The position numbers and the translations under genes were made by a program. Shown one piece after another: positions 32,289 through 39,971 of a DNA stretch of 48,886 bases (position 1 is the stretch's first letter; every line of letters begins with the position of its first letter). The notes beneath the pieces were generated by a model that saw only the letters and a program-made list of their open reading frames with translations, had not been told where the DNA came from and made no database searches. The DNA comes from Candidatus Omnitrophica bacterium CG11_big_fil_rev_8_21_14_0_20_64_10. Lineage in GTDB: Bacteria; Omnitrophota; Gorgyraeia; 1-14-0-20-64-10. The stretch spans positions 1-48,886 of the forward strand of contig PCVW01000045.1 in the NCBI GenBank assembly GCA_002787095.1. The letters run 5' to 3'.

Positions 32289-32849
32289 ATGAGCCGCGCG
32301 ATCCTTTGGAAAAAATGGGGAGCCCGTTTCTTCTGGATCGGGCTCCTCTTTTTCTTTTCTGAGCTTGCTCCCTCCGCCTGGGCCGGTTTCGGCCTGGAGG
32401 GGGAGGCCCCGCCGATTCTCAGCATCCGGGACACGACCGGTCCCTTCCTCCTGGAGTTCGACGACTTCATGTCCGGCAGCGCCAGCAATGTCCAGCGGGT
32501 GACCTATCGGGTCCGGGCCAACAACATGTCGAAGGGAAAGGTGAAGGGGGCGGTGGAGGCCCGGATCTCCTCCGAGCTGGATTCCAAGGAAATTGAGTTT
32601 GAAGGGGATGTCCTGGGATACCGGAACCTCGGCGATCCCGATTTCGGCCGGCTGGAAGAGACCCACCAGGGGTTCCGGAAGGTGACGGACAAGGGGATGG
32701 CGCTGGCCGATAAAGCCAAGGGATCCGGGGCCCAGGACGATTGTCTGGATGGGGAGTTGGCCGTGGCCTGGCGGGCGGTCCTGAAGAAGCCGGCCGCGGC
32801 CGGGAAAACCGAGATCTCGCTGTTGGTGACCCTGACCGATGGCAGTTGA
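32289..32849 (+). CDS. Exported pilin-like subunit, paralogue 4 (diverged)
   Basis: A 186-residue protein: signal peptide (FFWIGLLFFFSELAPSAWAG), then a diverged copy of the same domain with LSIRDTTGPFLLEFDDFMSG, NVQRVTYRVRANN, GAVEARISSELD, LEETHQGFRKV, LAVAWRAVL and a C-terminal KTEISLLVTLTDGS. It is 24 bases after paralogue 3, and a TATAAT (32276-32281) ends seven bases before its ATG, a possible internal leaderless promoter. It overlaps the next gene by 11 bases. The divergence suggests a specialised position in the fibre, such as base or tip (inference). Confidence 0.75.
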   Translation: MSRAILWKKWGARFFWIGLLFFFSELAPSAWAGFGLEGEAPPILSIRDTTGPFLLEFDDFMSGSASNVQRVTYRVRANNMSKGKVKGAVEARISSELDSKEIEFEGDVLGYRNLGDPDFGRLEETHQGFRKVTDKGMALADKAKGSGAQDDCLDGELAVAWRAVLKKPAAAGKTEISLLVTLTDGS

Positions 32850-33378
32850 CCGCCGACCGGAATTCCGGGTCCTTTTTCTGTGGGCCGCCGGGCTCCTGCT
32901 GGGGCTTTCGGTTCCGGTGACGCCCGCCGCCGCCCAATCCTCCGCGACCGATACGATCGGCTTCGAGATCGAGGTGGAGCCGGCCTTCTTCCTGGACCTG
33001 GTGTCGGAGGGGGGGAACATCCTGGTCAGCCCGATGGTTCCGGACCGGCCTGCTTCCGACGCGATGCGGGTGGTCGTCCGGACCAACCGGGGTCAGCCTT
33101 ACCGGATCCTTCACACGCTGGAGGAGCCCCTCCGCGGGCCGGATGGGCGCCGGATCGATCCGGGGGCGTTCCTTTTCTCTGCTTCCGACGGCCTGCATGG
33201 AGGCCGCTCCAGGGTTCCCCATCCGGTTCCCCTCAAGTCCGGCCGCTCGGTGGTCTTCCTCTCCAACCGCCGGGGGGACGCGGATGAATTCCTGCTGACC
33301 TATACCGCCCCCGGCCGCTCGGTGATCGCCTCGGGGCGGTACCGGGGGCGGGTGGAAGTGGAGTGGGAGCTGCAATGA
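32839..33378 (+). CDS. Exported subunit-like protein, cluster-specific A
   Basis: A 179-residue exported protein (signal VLFLWAAGLLLGLSVPVTPA, cleaved near AAAQ) of unknown family. The mature part is beta-rich: IGFEIEVEPAFFLDLVSEGG, MRVVVRTNRGQPYRIL, SGRSVVFLSNRRGD and a last strand ASGRYRGRVEVEWELQ. That G-x-Y-x-G-x-V final strand and about 145-residue mature size are like subunits of archaic (Csu-type) chaperone-usher fibres. It overlaps the gene before it by 11 bases and the gene after by four (ATGA). Probably a minor pilin or tip protein; no sequence identity to named families is claimed. Confidence 0.65.
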   Translation: MAVDRRPEFRVLFLWAAGLLLGLSVPVTPAAAQSSATDTIGFEIEVEPAFFLDLVSEGGNILVSPMVPDRPASDAMRVVVRTNRGQPYRILHTLEEPLRGPDGRRIDPGAFLFSASDGLHGGRSRVPHPVPLKSGRSVVFLSNRRGDADEFLLTYTAPGRSVIASGRYRGRVEVEWELQ

Positions 33379-33875
33379 GACGCCTGCGGATCGGCGCGTG
33401 GGGGCTGGCGGTGGTTCTCGGAATCGGCTTGGCCGGGCCCGCGGCCGCGGCGGTGACGCTGCGGGTGGCTCCGGTGGAAGGGGGGCGGGACATGGATTTC
33501 GGCCTGGCCCGCTCCCTGAATCCGCAGGGGGAGCCGACCGGCGATCGGGTCACCCGCCAGGTGCGGCTCACGATCACTTCCAGCGACCCGGGCCGGTACC
33601 AGGTTTTTCAGAGCGCCGGCGGCCGCTGGACCGATCTTCAGGGGGAGGAATTCCCGCTGGATGCGGTAAAATTCTTTGTCGCCGAAGCGAATGGGCGGGG
33701 GATCGTTCGTTTCCCGAACCCGACCCCATTGACGCTGGGAGAGCGGGAGATCTTTCTCTCGGAGCCGAGCGGCGGGGACCGGGAACTTCTGGTGACCTAC
33801 ACGGTGCAGGTGCCGGCCGGGCAGCGGGCCGGCCGTTATCGGATGAACATGACTTACCGGGTGGTGGCGCAATGA
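33375..33875 (+). CDS. Exported subunit-like protein, cluster-specific B
   Basis: A 166-residue exported protein from the ATG at 33375 (signal RIGAWGLAVVLGIGLAGPAA, cleaved near AAAV). The mature domain is beta-rich: MDFGLARSLNPQGEP, TRQVRLTITSSDPGRYQVFQ, ELLVTYTVQVPAGQRAGRYR and a final MNMTYRVVAQ strand. The pattern is like a fimbrial subunit or donor-strand domain and is distantly similar in layout to the preceding gene product. It overlaps both neighbours by four bases, so the genes are translated as a unit just ahead of the chaperone. Function inferred from context. Confidence 0.65.
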   Translation: MRRLRIGAWGLAVVLGIGLAGPAAAAVTLRVAPVEGGRDMDFGLARSLNPQGEPTGDRVTRQVRLTITSSDPGRYQVFQSAGGRWTDLQGEEFPLDAVKFFVAEANGRGIVRFPNPTPLTLGEREIFLSEPSGGDRELLVTYTVQVPAGQRAGRYRMNMTYRVVAQ

Positions 33876-34720
33876 AACGGTTGTGGGGAACGCTTCTTCT
33901 ATCGGGGATGCTGGCGGTCGGCGTGATGCCGCCGGCCGAAGCCGGGATGGGGGTTTCCGTTTATCCGAGCCGTTTTCGTCTGCAGAAAGGGGCGGGGGAG
34001 ACCGCTTCCGGGAAGGTCCGGATCGACAACGAGGGGACCTATCCGGTCCAGATCGTCGTCGAGGTGACCGACATGATCAGCCGGGTCAACGAGGAGGGGA
34101 TTCTCCTGCGGGATGAGGCGCCGCCCGGCACCTCTCCCTATTCCTGCGCCCGCTGGATCCGGGTGGTCAGCGGAGAAGGGGCGGTGATTCCGGCCGGACA
34201 GTCTTCGGAGGTGGAGTTCGTGGTCTCTCCGCCGCCGAGCGTCACCTCCGGCGGCTACTCCGCCTATCTTTTCCTGCGGGGTCAGCCGGCTGAGGGATTC
34301 GACGAGCGGGACGCCGACCGCCCGCAGGTGCGTCTCGTCACGATCCCCCGGATGGGCGTTTCGGTGATCTATGAGGTGGAGGGAACGGTTGAGCGCACCG
34401 GGGAGTTGACCTCGCTGGAGTTCCAGCCGCCGGCCGACGGAAAACCAATGCGGGTCCTGTACGGCTTCCGCAACACCGGCAATGCCGAGGTGGTGGTGGC
34501 TGCCAGCTACCACATCCTGGACGGGCAGGGGCGGATGGCCGGCAACGGCGCGCTTCGGACGATGAAGTCCTTTCCGGGAGATGCCGGCAAGGCGGAGACC
34601 ACCCTGACCGACGCGCTGGCCCCCGGGAAATACACGATGCTGATCACCTTCGAGTTGGGGCCCGATTCCACCGAGGCGATCGTCCGCGAGCTGGAGTTTG
34701 AAGTTCCGGCCGGCGGATGA
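33872..34720 (+). CDS. PapD-like periplasmic fibre chaperone
   Basis: A 282-residue exported protein (signal LWGTLLLSGMLAVGVMPPAE, cleaved near AGMGV). Domain 1 begins VSVYPSRFRLQKGAGETASG, the opening strand of PapD/FimC-type chaperones, followed by VRIDNEGTYPVQI and the strand SSEVEFVVSPP. Domain 2 (GELTSLEFQPP, LYGFRNTGNAEVVV, GKYTMLITFELG) is a second Ig-like fold. Such chaperones hold unfolded pilins by donor-strand complementation and deliver them to an outer-membrane usher. The frame is open upstream, but the ATG overlapping the previous stop gives a signal peptide. The next gene overlaps by ATGA. Resemblance is by pattern, so the exact class is open. Confidence 0.7.
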   Translation: MKRLWGTLLLSGMLAVGVMPPAEAGMGVSVYPSRFRLQKGAGETASGKVRIDNEGTYPVQIVVEVTDMISRVNEEGILLRDEAPPGTSPYSCARWIRVVSGEGAVIPAGQSSEVEFVVSPPPSVTSGGYSAYLFLRGQPAEGFDERDADRPQVRLVTIPRMGVSVIYEVEGTVERTGELTSLEFQPPADGKPMRVLYGFRNTGNAEVVVAASYHILDGQGRMAGNGALRTMKSFPGDAGKAETTLTDALAPGKYTMLITFELGPDSTEAIVRELEFEVPAGG

Positions 34721-37620
34721 GCTGGTCGTTCCTCCGGGTCGCTCCGCGGCTTGCCGCCTTGCTCCTGCTCTTTTCCCTCGCTTCCCCCGTTCGCGCCGAA
34801 CCGCTTGAACTCTTTGAGGTGGAGCGGAGCCGGACCGTTTCGGTGCCGACCCAGGGGGAGGTGACCCGGACCCTGATTCTCCGCCCCGATGTCGTCGCCG
34901 TTGAGCGGACGACCCCGACGGAGATCGTCTTCACCGGCTTGGCGATCGGCGACACCCTGGTCCATCTGTGGGACGACGCCGGCCGCCGAACCCTCCGGCT
35001 GCGGGTCACCGAGCTTCAGTCCATCGTGGATGAGATTCGTCAGCGGGAGGAGGCCGCACAGGCCCGGCGGCTGGGGATCCCGGATCGGACGCTGAAGCTC
35101 CATTACCGGGTCACCCAGGAGCATCTGGAGAGCGGGACGGGGAAGGTCAAACCGTCCGAGACCGACGAGAACATCCGGGTCCGGGACCAGCAGATGCATG
35201 CCGAGCTGGGGGTGCCGGGGGGACAGCTGGCGGCCGACCTGTATCTGGAGACCCGTCGGGACACCGACATCGCCCAGGAGGTGACGCAGCCCCGGCACAT
35301 GGCGCTGACCTACGGGATGCCGGCGCTCGCTTTCCTCGGCCCGGTGGAGTGGGTTCTGGGGGACCGGGACATCACCCTGTCGGACTTCACCCTGAGCGGC
35401 ACCCGGGTCCGGGGCGGGGGGCTTTTCCCGACGCCGCTGCGGTCCGGGGAGAAGCGGACCAACCGTTGGGAACTGTCGGTCTTCGGCGGGCAGGAGCGGG
35501 AGGGGTTCGGGCTGGACTCCCCGGCCGGTCAGATCACCCGGGGGGACCGGAACCAGGTGGCTGGGATTCGGACTGATTACCGGTTGTTCGATTTGGGGAC
35601 GGTCCATTGGACCGGGCTTGAGCGGCATGGGGATCTGCCCCAGGACCGGGCTGATCATGTTTTTGAGACCGGTCTGGACCTGGCTCTGTTCGGGGAGCGG
35701 GCGAGGGTTCAGGGGGAGGTGGCCCGCAACGGCACCGAGAGCGCCTCTCAATTGGAGCTGGCCCTCAATCCCTGGAACAACCTGCGCTCCCAGCACCTGC
35801 TTTGGCGGGTCGGCAAGGAATACAAGTCGGTGACCGGATCGACCGGCCGGGAGGGGCAGACCGGCTACGACGGCTCCGTCGAGTGGATCCTCCCGGGGTG
35901 GGACGAGGCGCTCTCCCTGAACGGCGCGGTGGAGCTTTACCGGGACCGCAACGCGGTCAACCCGGTCAATACCGATGAGTTGAACACCACCTACGCCGGC
36001 GGCGCTTCCATCGCCCTGCCGGCCGGGGTTCTCCTGAACACCGGCGTTTCCTACGCGGATCTCAGCGGCGCCTCCCTGCCGTCGGTCACAAAACGGGCCG
36101 ATATCAATCTCTCCAAGGAGATCCTGATTGAGAAGGGATGGCTGCAGGGGCTCTCCCTTTCGACCGGGGCGGAGCGGGTCGAGTGGTCAAAATCGGCCGG
36201 AGTGGTCGGTTTTGACGGCGTGCTGCGGTTGGCGCGGGCGGGGGTGCGGGCCCGGCTGATTCACGGTTTCTGGGGGGGCCTCTCCTGGGCGCTGGCCGAC
36301 CTGCGGGAAGACCAGCCGGAGGCGGGCAACACCAATACGGTTCATCCCGCGCAGATGGGGGCGGAACTGGGTTGGAGCCGGCGGTTCGACGGCTGGACTT
36401 GGCCGGTCAACATGAACCTTTCGTTCCGGTATCAGGATGCCGCCGAGACCTTCAGCCGGACCCATCAGCCCTTCTCCGACCGGGACCAGCTCAGCGGCAA
36501 CCTGGGGATTGTCGTGGATGCCAACGAGAACCAGCAGATGTTCCTGAATCTCTCGGCCGGCCGGCAGACCCCACAGACCGGCAGCGGGGCGCCGGATGTG
36601 GACATCTTCCTCAAGTTCGGGATGCGGACCGACTGGAACACCGGCTGGGTGCTGCCCCGCAACGGGATGGTCTCCGGAGTCCTGTTCGAGGACCTCAACG
36701 CCAACGGCAAGCCGGATCCGGAGGAGCCGGTCCGGCCCGGGGTGCGGGTCTCGGCGGATGACGGGCGGACCACCCGGACCAACGGCCGGGGGATGTACCG
36801 CCTGCGGGTCCCGGAGGGGGAGCGGACGATCCGGGTGGATTGGGGGGAGGTTCCCAAGGGGCATTACTTCACGACCCCCAATACCGTCACTTTGCTGATG
36901 GTGCCGGGGAAGCCGCAGACGGTTCATTTCGGGATCGCGACCGAGACCGAGATCCGGGGGCGGGTTTACAATGATGTCAATGAAAACGGCCAGTACGATG
37001 AATGGACCGACCAACCGGTCCAGGGGCTGCACTTCCAGGTCGCCGGCGGGGGCAGCGGGGTCTCCGGGCCGCTCGGCTTTTACCAGATCCGGCGGATTCC
37101 GCCGGGGGAACACACCCTGACCCTCGTGCCCACCTCGGTTCCCAACGGCTATCAGACGCTGGCGCCGATCCGCACCAGCTGGAGCGGCGGGGCGGGGGAG
37201 GTGACCGTCTACGACATGCCGCTCAAGGCGCGGCGGACCGTCTGGGGACGGGCCTTCCTGGACGAGACCGAGAACGACCAGTATGAGACGATCGAGGCGC
37301 CGGGCCTGCTGCCGGGGGTTCGGGTGATCCTGGATGAGGCGATGGTCTTCACGACCGGGGCGGACGGGTTCTACCGGATCCCGGATCTTTCCCCCGGAAA
37401 ACACACGATCCGGCTGGACCCGGAGAGTCTCCCCTCCGGCTGTTTCCTCTCCCCGACCGCGTCGGAGACAATCGAGCTGGATCTGCCGGCGGAGCCCTCC
37501 TTCCGAGAGGACCTCCATTTCCCGATCCGGAACGCCGAGACCGGCCCCTCCCACAAGGAGCATCTGCAGGGGTTCTGGGACCGGGTCGGACAGTTCATGG
37601 CTGACCGTTGGCGCTCATGA
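34717..37620 (+). CDS. Usher-like outer-membrane protein with CpaC-type N-domain and three SdrD-B-like domains
   Basis: 967 residues. The signal peptide ends near PVRAE (28). Residues 29-100 (LILRPDVVAVERTTPTEIVF, GDTLVHLWDDAGRRTLRLRV) match the N-terminal domain of CpaC/RcpA secretins. A charged helix (101-120) follows. About 120-645 is a long run of alternating amphipathic strands (e.g. WELSVFGGQER, DLYLETRR, MNLSFRYQDA) like a large beta-barrel. Three C-terminal Ig-like domains begin near 650, 744 and 839, each with a DxNxNGxxD-type motif: DLNANGKPDPEE, DVNENGQYDEWT and the degenerate DETENDQYET. Size and order (N-domain, barrel, C-terminal Ig domains) parallel ushers, but I see no canonical usher signature and no secretin C-domain. 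Likely the assembly and secretion pore for the subunits upstream (inference). Confidence 0.7.
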   Translation: MSWSFLRVAPRLAALLLLFSLASPVRAEPLELFEVERSRTVSVPTQGEVTRTLILRPDVVAVERTTPTEIVFTGLAIGDTLVHLWDDAGRRTLRLRVTELQSIVDEIRQREEAAQARRLGIPDRTLKLHYRVTQEHLESGTGKVKPSETDENIRVRDQQMHAELGVPGGQLAADLYLETRRDTDIAQEVTQPRHMALTYGMPALAFLGPVEWVLGDRDITLSDFTLSGTRVRGGGLFPTPLRSGEKRTNRWELSVFGGQEREGFGLDSPAGQITRGDRNQVAGIRTDYRLFDLGTVHWTGLERHGDLPQDRADHVFETGLDLALFGERARVQGEVARNGTESASQLELALNPWNNLRSQHLLWRVGKEYKSVTGSTGREGQTGYDGSVEWILPGWDEALSLNGAVELYRDRNAVNPVNTDELNTTYAGGASIALPAGVLLNTGVSYADLSGASLPSVTKRADINLSKEILIEKGWLQGLSLSTGAERVEWSKSAGVVGFDGVLRLARAGVRARLIHGFWGGLSWALADLREDQPEAGNTNTVHPAQMGAELGWSRRFDGWTWPVNMNLSFRYQDAAETFSRTHQPFSDRDQLSGNLGIVVDANENQQMFLNLSAGRQTPQTGSGAPDVDIFLKFGMRTDWNTGWVLPRNGMVSGVLFEDLNANGKPDPEEPVRPGVRVSADDGRTTRTNGRGMYRLRVPEGERTIRVDWGEVPKGHYFTTPNTVTLLMVPGKPQTVHFGIATETEIRGRVYNDVNENGQYDEWTDQPVQGLHFQVAGGGSGVSGPLGFYQIRRIPPGEHTLTLVPTSVPNGYQTLAPIRTSWSGGAGEVTVYDMPLKARRTVWGRAFLDETENDQYETIEAPGLLPGVRVILDEAMVFTTGADGFYRIPDLSPGKHTIRLDPESLPSGCFLSPTASETIELDLPAEPSFREDLHFPIRNAETGPSHKEHLQGFWDRVGQFMADRWRS

Positions 37621-37663
37621 GTTATCAACAACCAGGGACAGTCCCTCCCTGTGGAAAACTTCG

Positions 37664-38203
37664 ATGAAGCGGCGCCTGTGGATCGGGGTGGTCGCGCTGG
37701 GGCTGCTGGCCGTCGCCGGCGTCACCTTCGGCCTGCGCTCCTACCAGGTCTTTACCCGGCAGGAGCCGGTCGCCTTCCTTCGCTGTGAGCGGGCTCCGGG
37801 GACCCCCCCGGGACAGTTCACCCTGTTGTTCACCCAATCGGCCGGTCCGCTGGAGGATTTGGCCCCGGTCGCCTATCGGATGACCGGCGACCAATGGATG
37901 ATCGAGGGGGATTTCCTGAAATTCCATCCCTGGCTTAACTGGGCCGGCATTGAAAACCGTCACAAGCTGACCCGGCTGACCTCCCGCTACTACTCCGCCA
38001 AGGATGAGCGGGAACGCCCCCGCACGGTCCATGAGCTGAATAGCGGCAGCGGCCCGGTCTGGCGTTGGCTGCATGAGCAGGGGCGGTGGCTGCCGGCGGT
38101 GCAGGCGGTCTACGGCTCAGGCAGCTATACGACCGCCCGGCCGGGCGGTCGCTGGACGGTCTACGTGACCCTCAGCGGCTACCTGGTCGAGCCTTCCAAC
38201 TAG
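37664..38203 (+). CDS. Membrane-anchored protein of unknown function
   Basis: A 179-residue protein from the ATG at 37664, 43 bases after the usher-like gene. One N-terminal TM segment (LWIGVVALGLLAVAGVTFGL) is followed by a soluble domain with AFLRCERAPGTPPGQFTLLF, YRMTGDQWMIEGDFLKFHPW, RLTSRYYSAKDE and a C-terminal RWTVYVTLSGYLVEPS. Similar small proteins of this pattern occur in many Gram-negative genomes without a known role. The end is convergent with, and 21 bases from, the next gene. It may be the last gene of the fibre cluster or an unrelated neighbour. Confidence 0.6.
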   Translation: MKRRLWIGVVALGLLAVAGVTFGLRSYQVFTRQEPVAFLRCERAPGTPPGQFTLLFTQSAGPLEDLAPVAYRMTGDQWMIEGDFLKFHPWLNWAGIENRHKLTRLTSRYYSAKDERERPRTVHELNSGSGPVWRWLHEQGRWLPAVQAVYGSGSYTTARPGGRWTVYVTLSGYLVEPSN

Positions 38204-38224
38204 AGCGGCCGGGGGAGGGGGGGA

Positions 38225-39838
38225 TTACGCGAAGATCAGGGTGGCGGTGGCTTGGCGCTGGTCCCCCGTGGTGTAGCCTCTGAGGACCAGCACGCCGGCT
38301 GCCTGAAGCTTGGGAGAGGTCTGGATGTAGCGCAGCAGCCCGGCGGTCACCAGATGGGCGCTCTTGGCATCCACTTCGATCCGGAGCTGCCCCGGCTGAG
38401 GTTCCATGGTGTCATCCCCCACCACGATCGCCGCCTGGGAAAGTTCCGTCACGATGGTGATATCGGCTGCCGCTTCAAGCTGCTCCCGGACCACATTGGC
38501 CCAGTTGGAATCCTGAACGAAGACCGGCAGCGCGGTTTGAAGCTCGGCTTCCGGCAGCCGGTTGTGGGGGATGATCTCGGCGACGCCGCCAGAGAAACCG
38601 CCCGCCTCGAGCTTGCCGCTGATCCCCTCGCCGAACAACCTTACCAGATCCACCGGTCCCTCTGTGTCCATCAGCAGATTGATCACATCCTCAATATCGT
38701 TATTCGCCAGGAAGTCGAACAACTCCTGCCGGGGCCCGGCCGCCGTCGCCTCCAGCCCGCTGGCGAGGGCCGGGTGGGCGGTCACGATGGCATGCTTGCC
38801 CAGCTGAAGCTGGAGGTCGTAGGTGTAGCCGTCAGGTGTCCCCTTCCCGCGGTTCTGAAGTTCCCGGGTCAGCGCGCTGGTGAAGTCCCCGTCTCGAATG
38901 AGGAGGGAAGTTGTTTCAAGAACGCCGGCGGTTTGGCCAGCGCCGGGAATATGCAGCTCAAAGGTATGCAGGTTGGCTGTTCTGGCGCTACCCTGCAGGG
39001 CAGTCAAGTTCGCTTGCTGCAGGAGGAAACCCCCTCCCGCCTCCAGCCCGCCGGCCGGGTTCTTCCTGACGCTGGAGGGGTAGAAGGCCCTCGTGAAATC
39101 GAGGCGCAGTTCCCCGGTTTCCAGGTCGAGGGTCCAGGACTCCGTTCCGGAGGTGACACCGGACCCGACGATGTGGTGACGCTCCAGTCGAAATTCGCCT
39201 GCCGTTTGATCGGTCGAAGCGCTGTCAGGCCGGTCGGTCATCCAAAAAAGACGGGATCCGATGGCTGAATCAAGAACCTCAGTGTTCTCTCTGACCGTTA
39301 TGATTTCTTCTCCATTTGAAAATTCCCGCGTGTATCGCCCGACAGCTTCTAATACTTTTTCCGTGTTCCAGTTGGGAGCTTCGTGTGTGCTTTCCGCCAA
39401 CAGGCGGCTTAATTGCGTGATGAAAATCCAGGAGATGGGGCGGGACGCTTTAATCAAGACAACTTCCGAGGATTCGGAGTGGTACAGCAGCAGGTAGCCC
39501 AGTTCGCTGGCCATCAGCCGCAAGAAGTTCATATAGGGCGTTCCCAAATCCGGCGTTAGATGGTAGATAAACGGGCTCTTGGGGGCGATTCCGGCTGCCG
39601 CCAAATAAGCGGTTGCTTCGAAGGGGAGGTCGTGGCCGCGTGAAAAGGTTGCCTCCAGTCCGCCGGCCGGCTGGGAAGCCAGGAGTGTTCGGCCCAGTTC
39701 TTGGGCGGTCGCCGTCTCCAGGCCCGCTTGGGCCCGCAAGGCGAAGGCGGGGGAAGGGAGCGCCAGGCCGCCGGCCAGGATGAGGGCCAGCAACCGGGGG
39801 AGCGGCGAGTGTGTGTATCTCATGGAGCGCTTGTTCAT
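38225..39838 (-). CDS. Exported protein with repeated AGGLEA motif
   Basis: A 537-residue protein with a signal peptide (LLALILAGGLALPSPAFALR) and no domain I can name. The short motif A-[GS]-G-L-E-A recurs at residues 58-63, 262-267 and 359-364, with AGLE at 38-41 just after the signal, as if separating modules. The middle has an amphipathic beta region (ESWTLDLETGELRLDFTRAF); the C-terminus (about 440-537) is an alpha/beta segment with DITIVTELSQAAIVVGDD and GVLVLRGYTTGDQRQA. This style of protein is, to my knowledge, common in Omnitrophota. It is convergent with 37664-38203 and transcribed away from purB. Function unknown. Confidence 0.65.
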   Translation of the reverse strand: MNKRSMRYTHSPLPRLLALILAGGLALPSPAFALRAQAGLETATAQELGRTLLASQPAGGLEATFSRGHDLPFEATAYLAAAGIAPKSPFIYHLTPDLGTPYMNFLRLMASELGYLLLYHSESSEVVLIKASRPISWIFITQLSRLLAESTHEAPNWNTEKVLEAVGRYTREFSNGEEIITVRENTEVLDSAIGSRLFWMTDRPDSASTDQTAGEFRLERHHIVGSGVTSGTESWTLDLETGELRLDFTRAFYPSSVRKNPAGGLEAGGGFLLQQANLTALQGSARTANLHTFELHIPGAGQTAGVLETTSLLIRDGDFTSALTRELQNRGKGTPDGYTYDLQLQLGKHAIVTAHPALASGLEATAAGPRQELFDFLANNDIEDVINLLMDTEGPVDLVRLFGEGISGKLEAGGFSGGVAEIIPHNRLPEAELQTALPVFVQDSNWANVVREQLEAAADITIVTELSQAAIVVGDDTMEPQPGQLRIEVDAKSAHLVTAGLLRYIQTSPKLQAAGVLVLRGYTTGDQRQATATLIFA

Positions 39839-39927
39839 GTTGATGGAAGGAAGGATACCCTGTTTGAGCCCAGGATGTCAATAGTGTATTATAGATTTAT
39901 CTACCTCTAACAGTCTCGATAGGGGCG

Positions 39928-39957
39928 CTGGACGAAAGCGGTAACTTCCTTTAAAAT
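39928..39957 (+). promoter_or_regulatory. Candidate promoter of the purine operon
   Basis: CTGGAC (39928-39933), 18-base spacer, TAAAAT (39952-39957), 14 bases before the purB ATG. The -35 is poor. No purine riboswitch is recognisable in the 130-base upstream gap. Confidence 0.35.
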
Positions 39958-39971
39958 AGGGGCTTCGCTCT

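Noticed and set aside
34717-37620. Secretin (CpaC/PilQ) identity for the large outer-membrane protein
   Set aside because: Only the N-terminal domain is secretin-like; no secretin core signature follows and the C-terminus is made of Ig-like domains.
39839-39971. Purine riboswitch before purB
   Set aside because: No conserved purine or PRPP/ppGpp aptamer core is recognisable in the 130-base gap.
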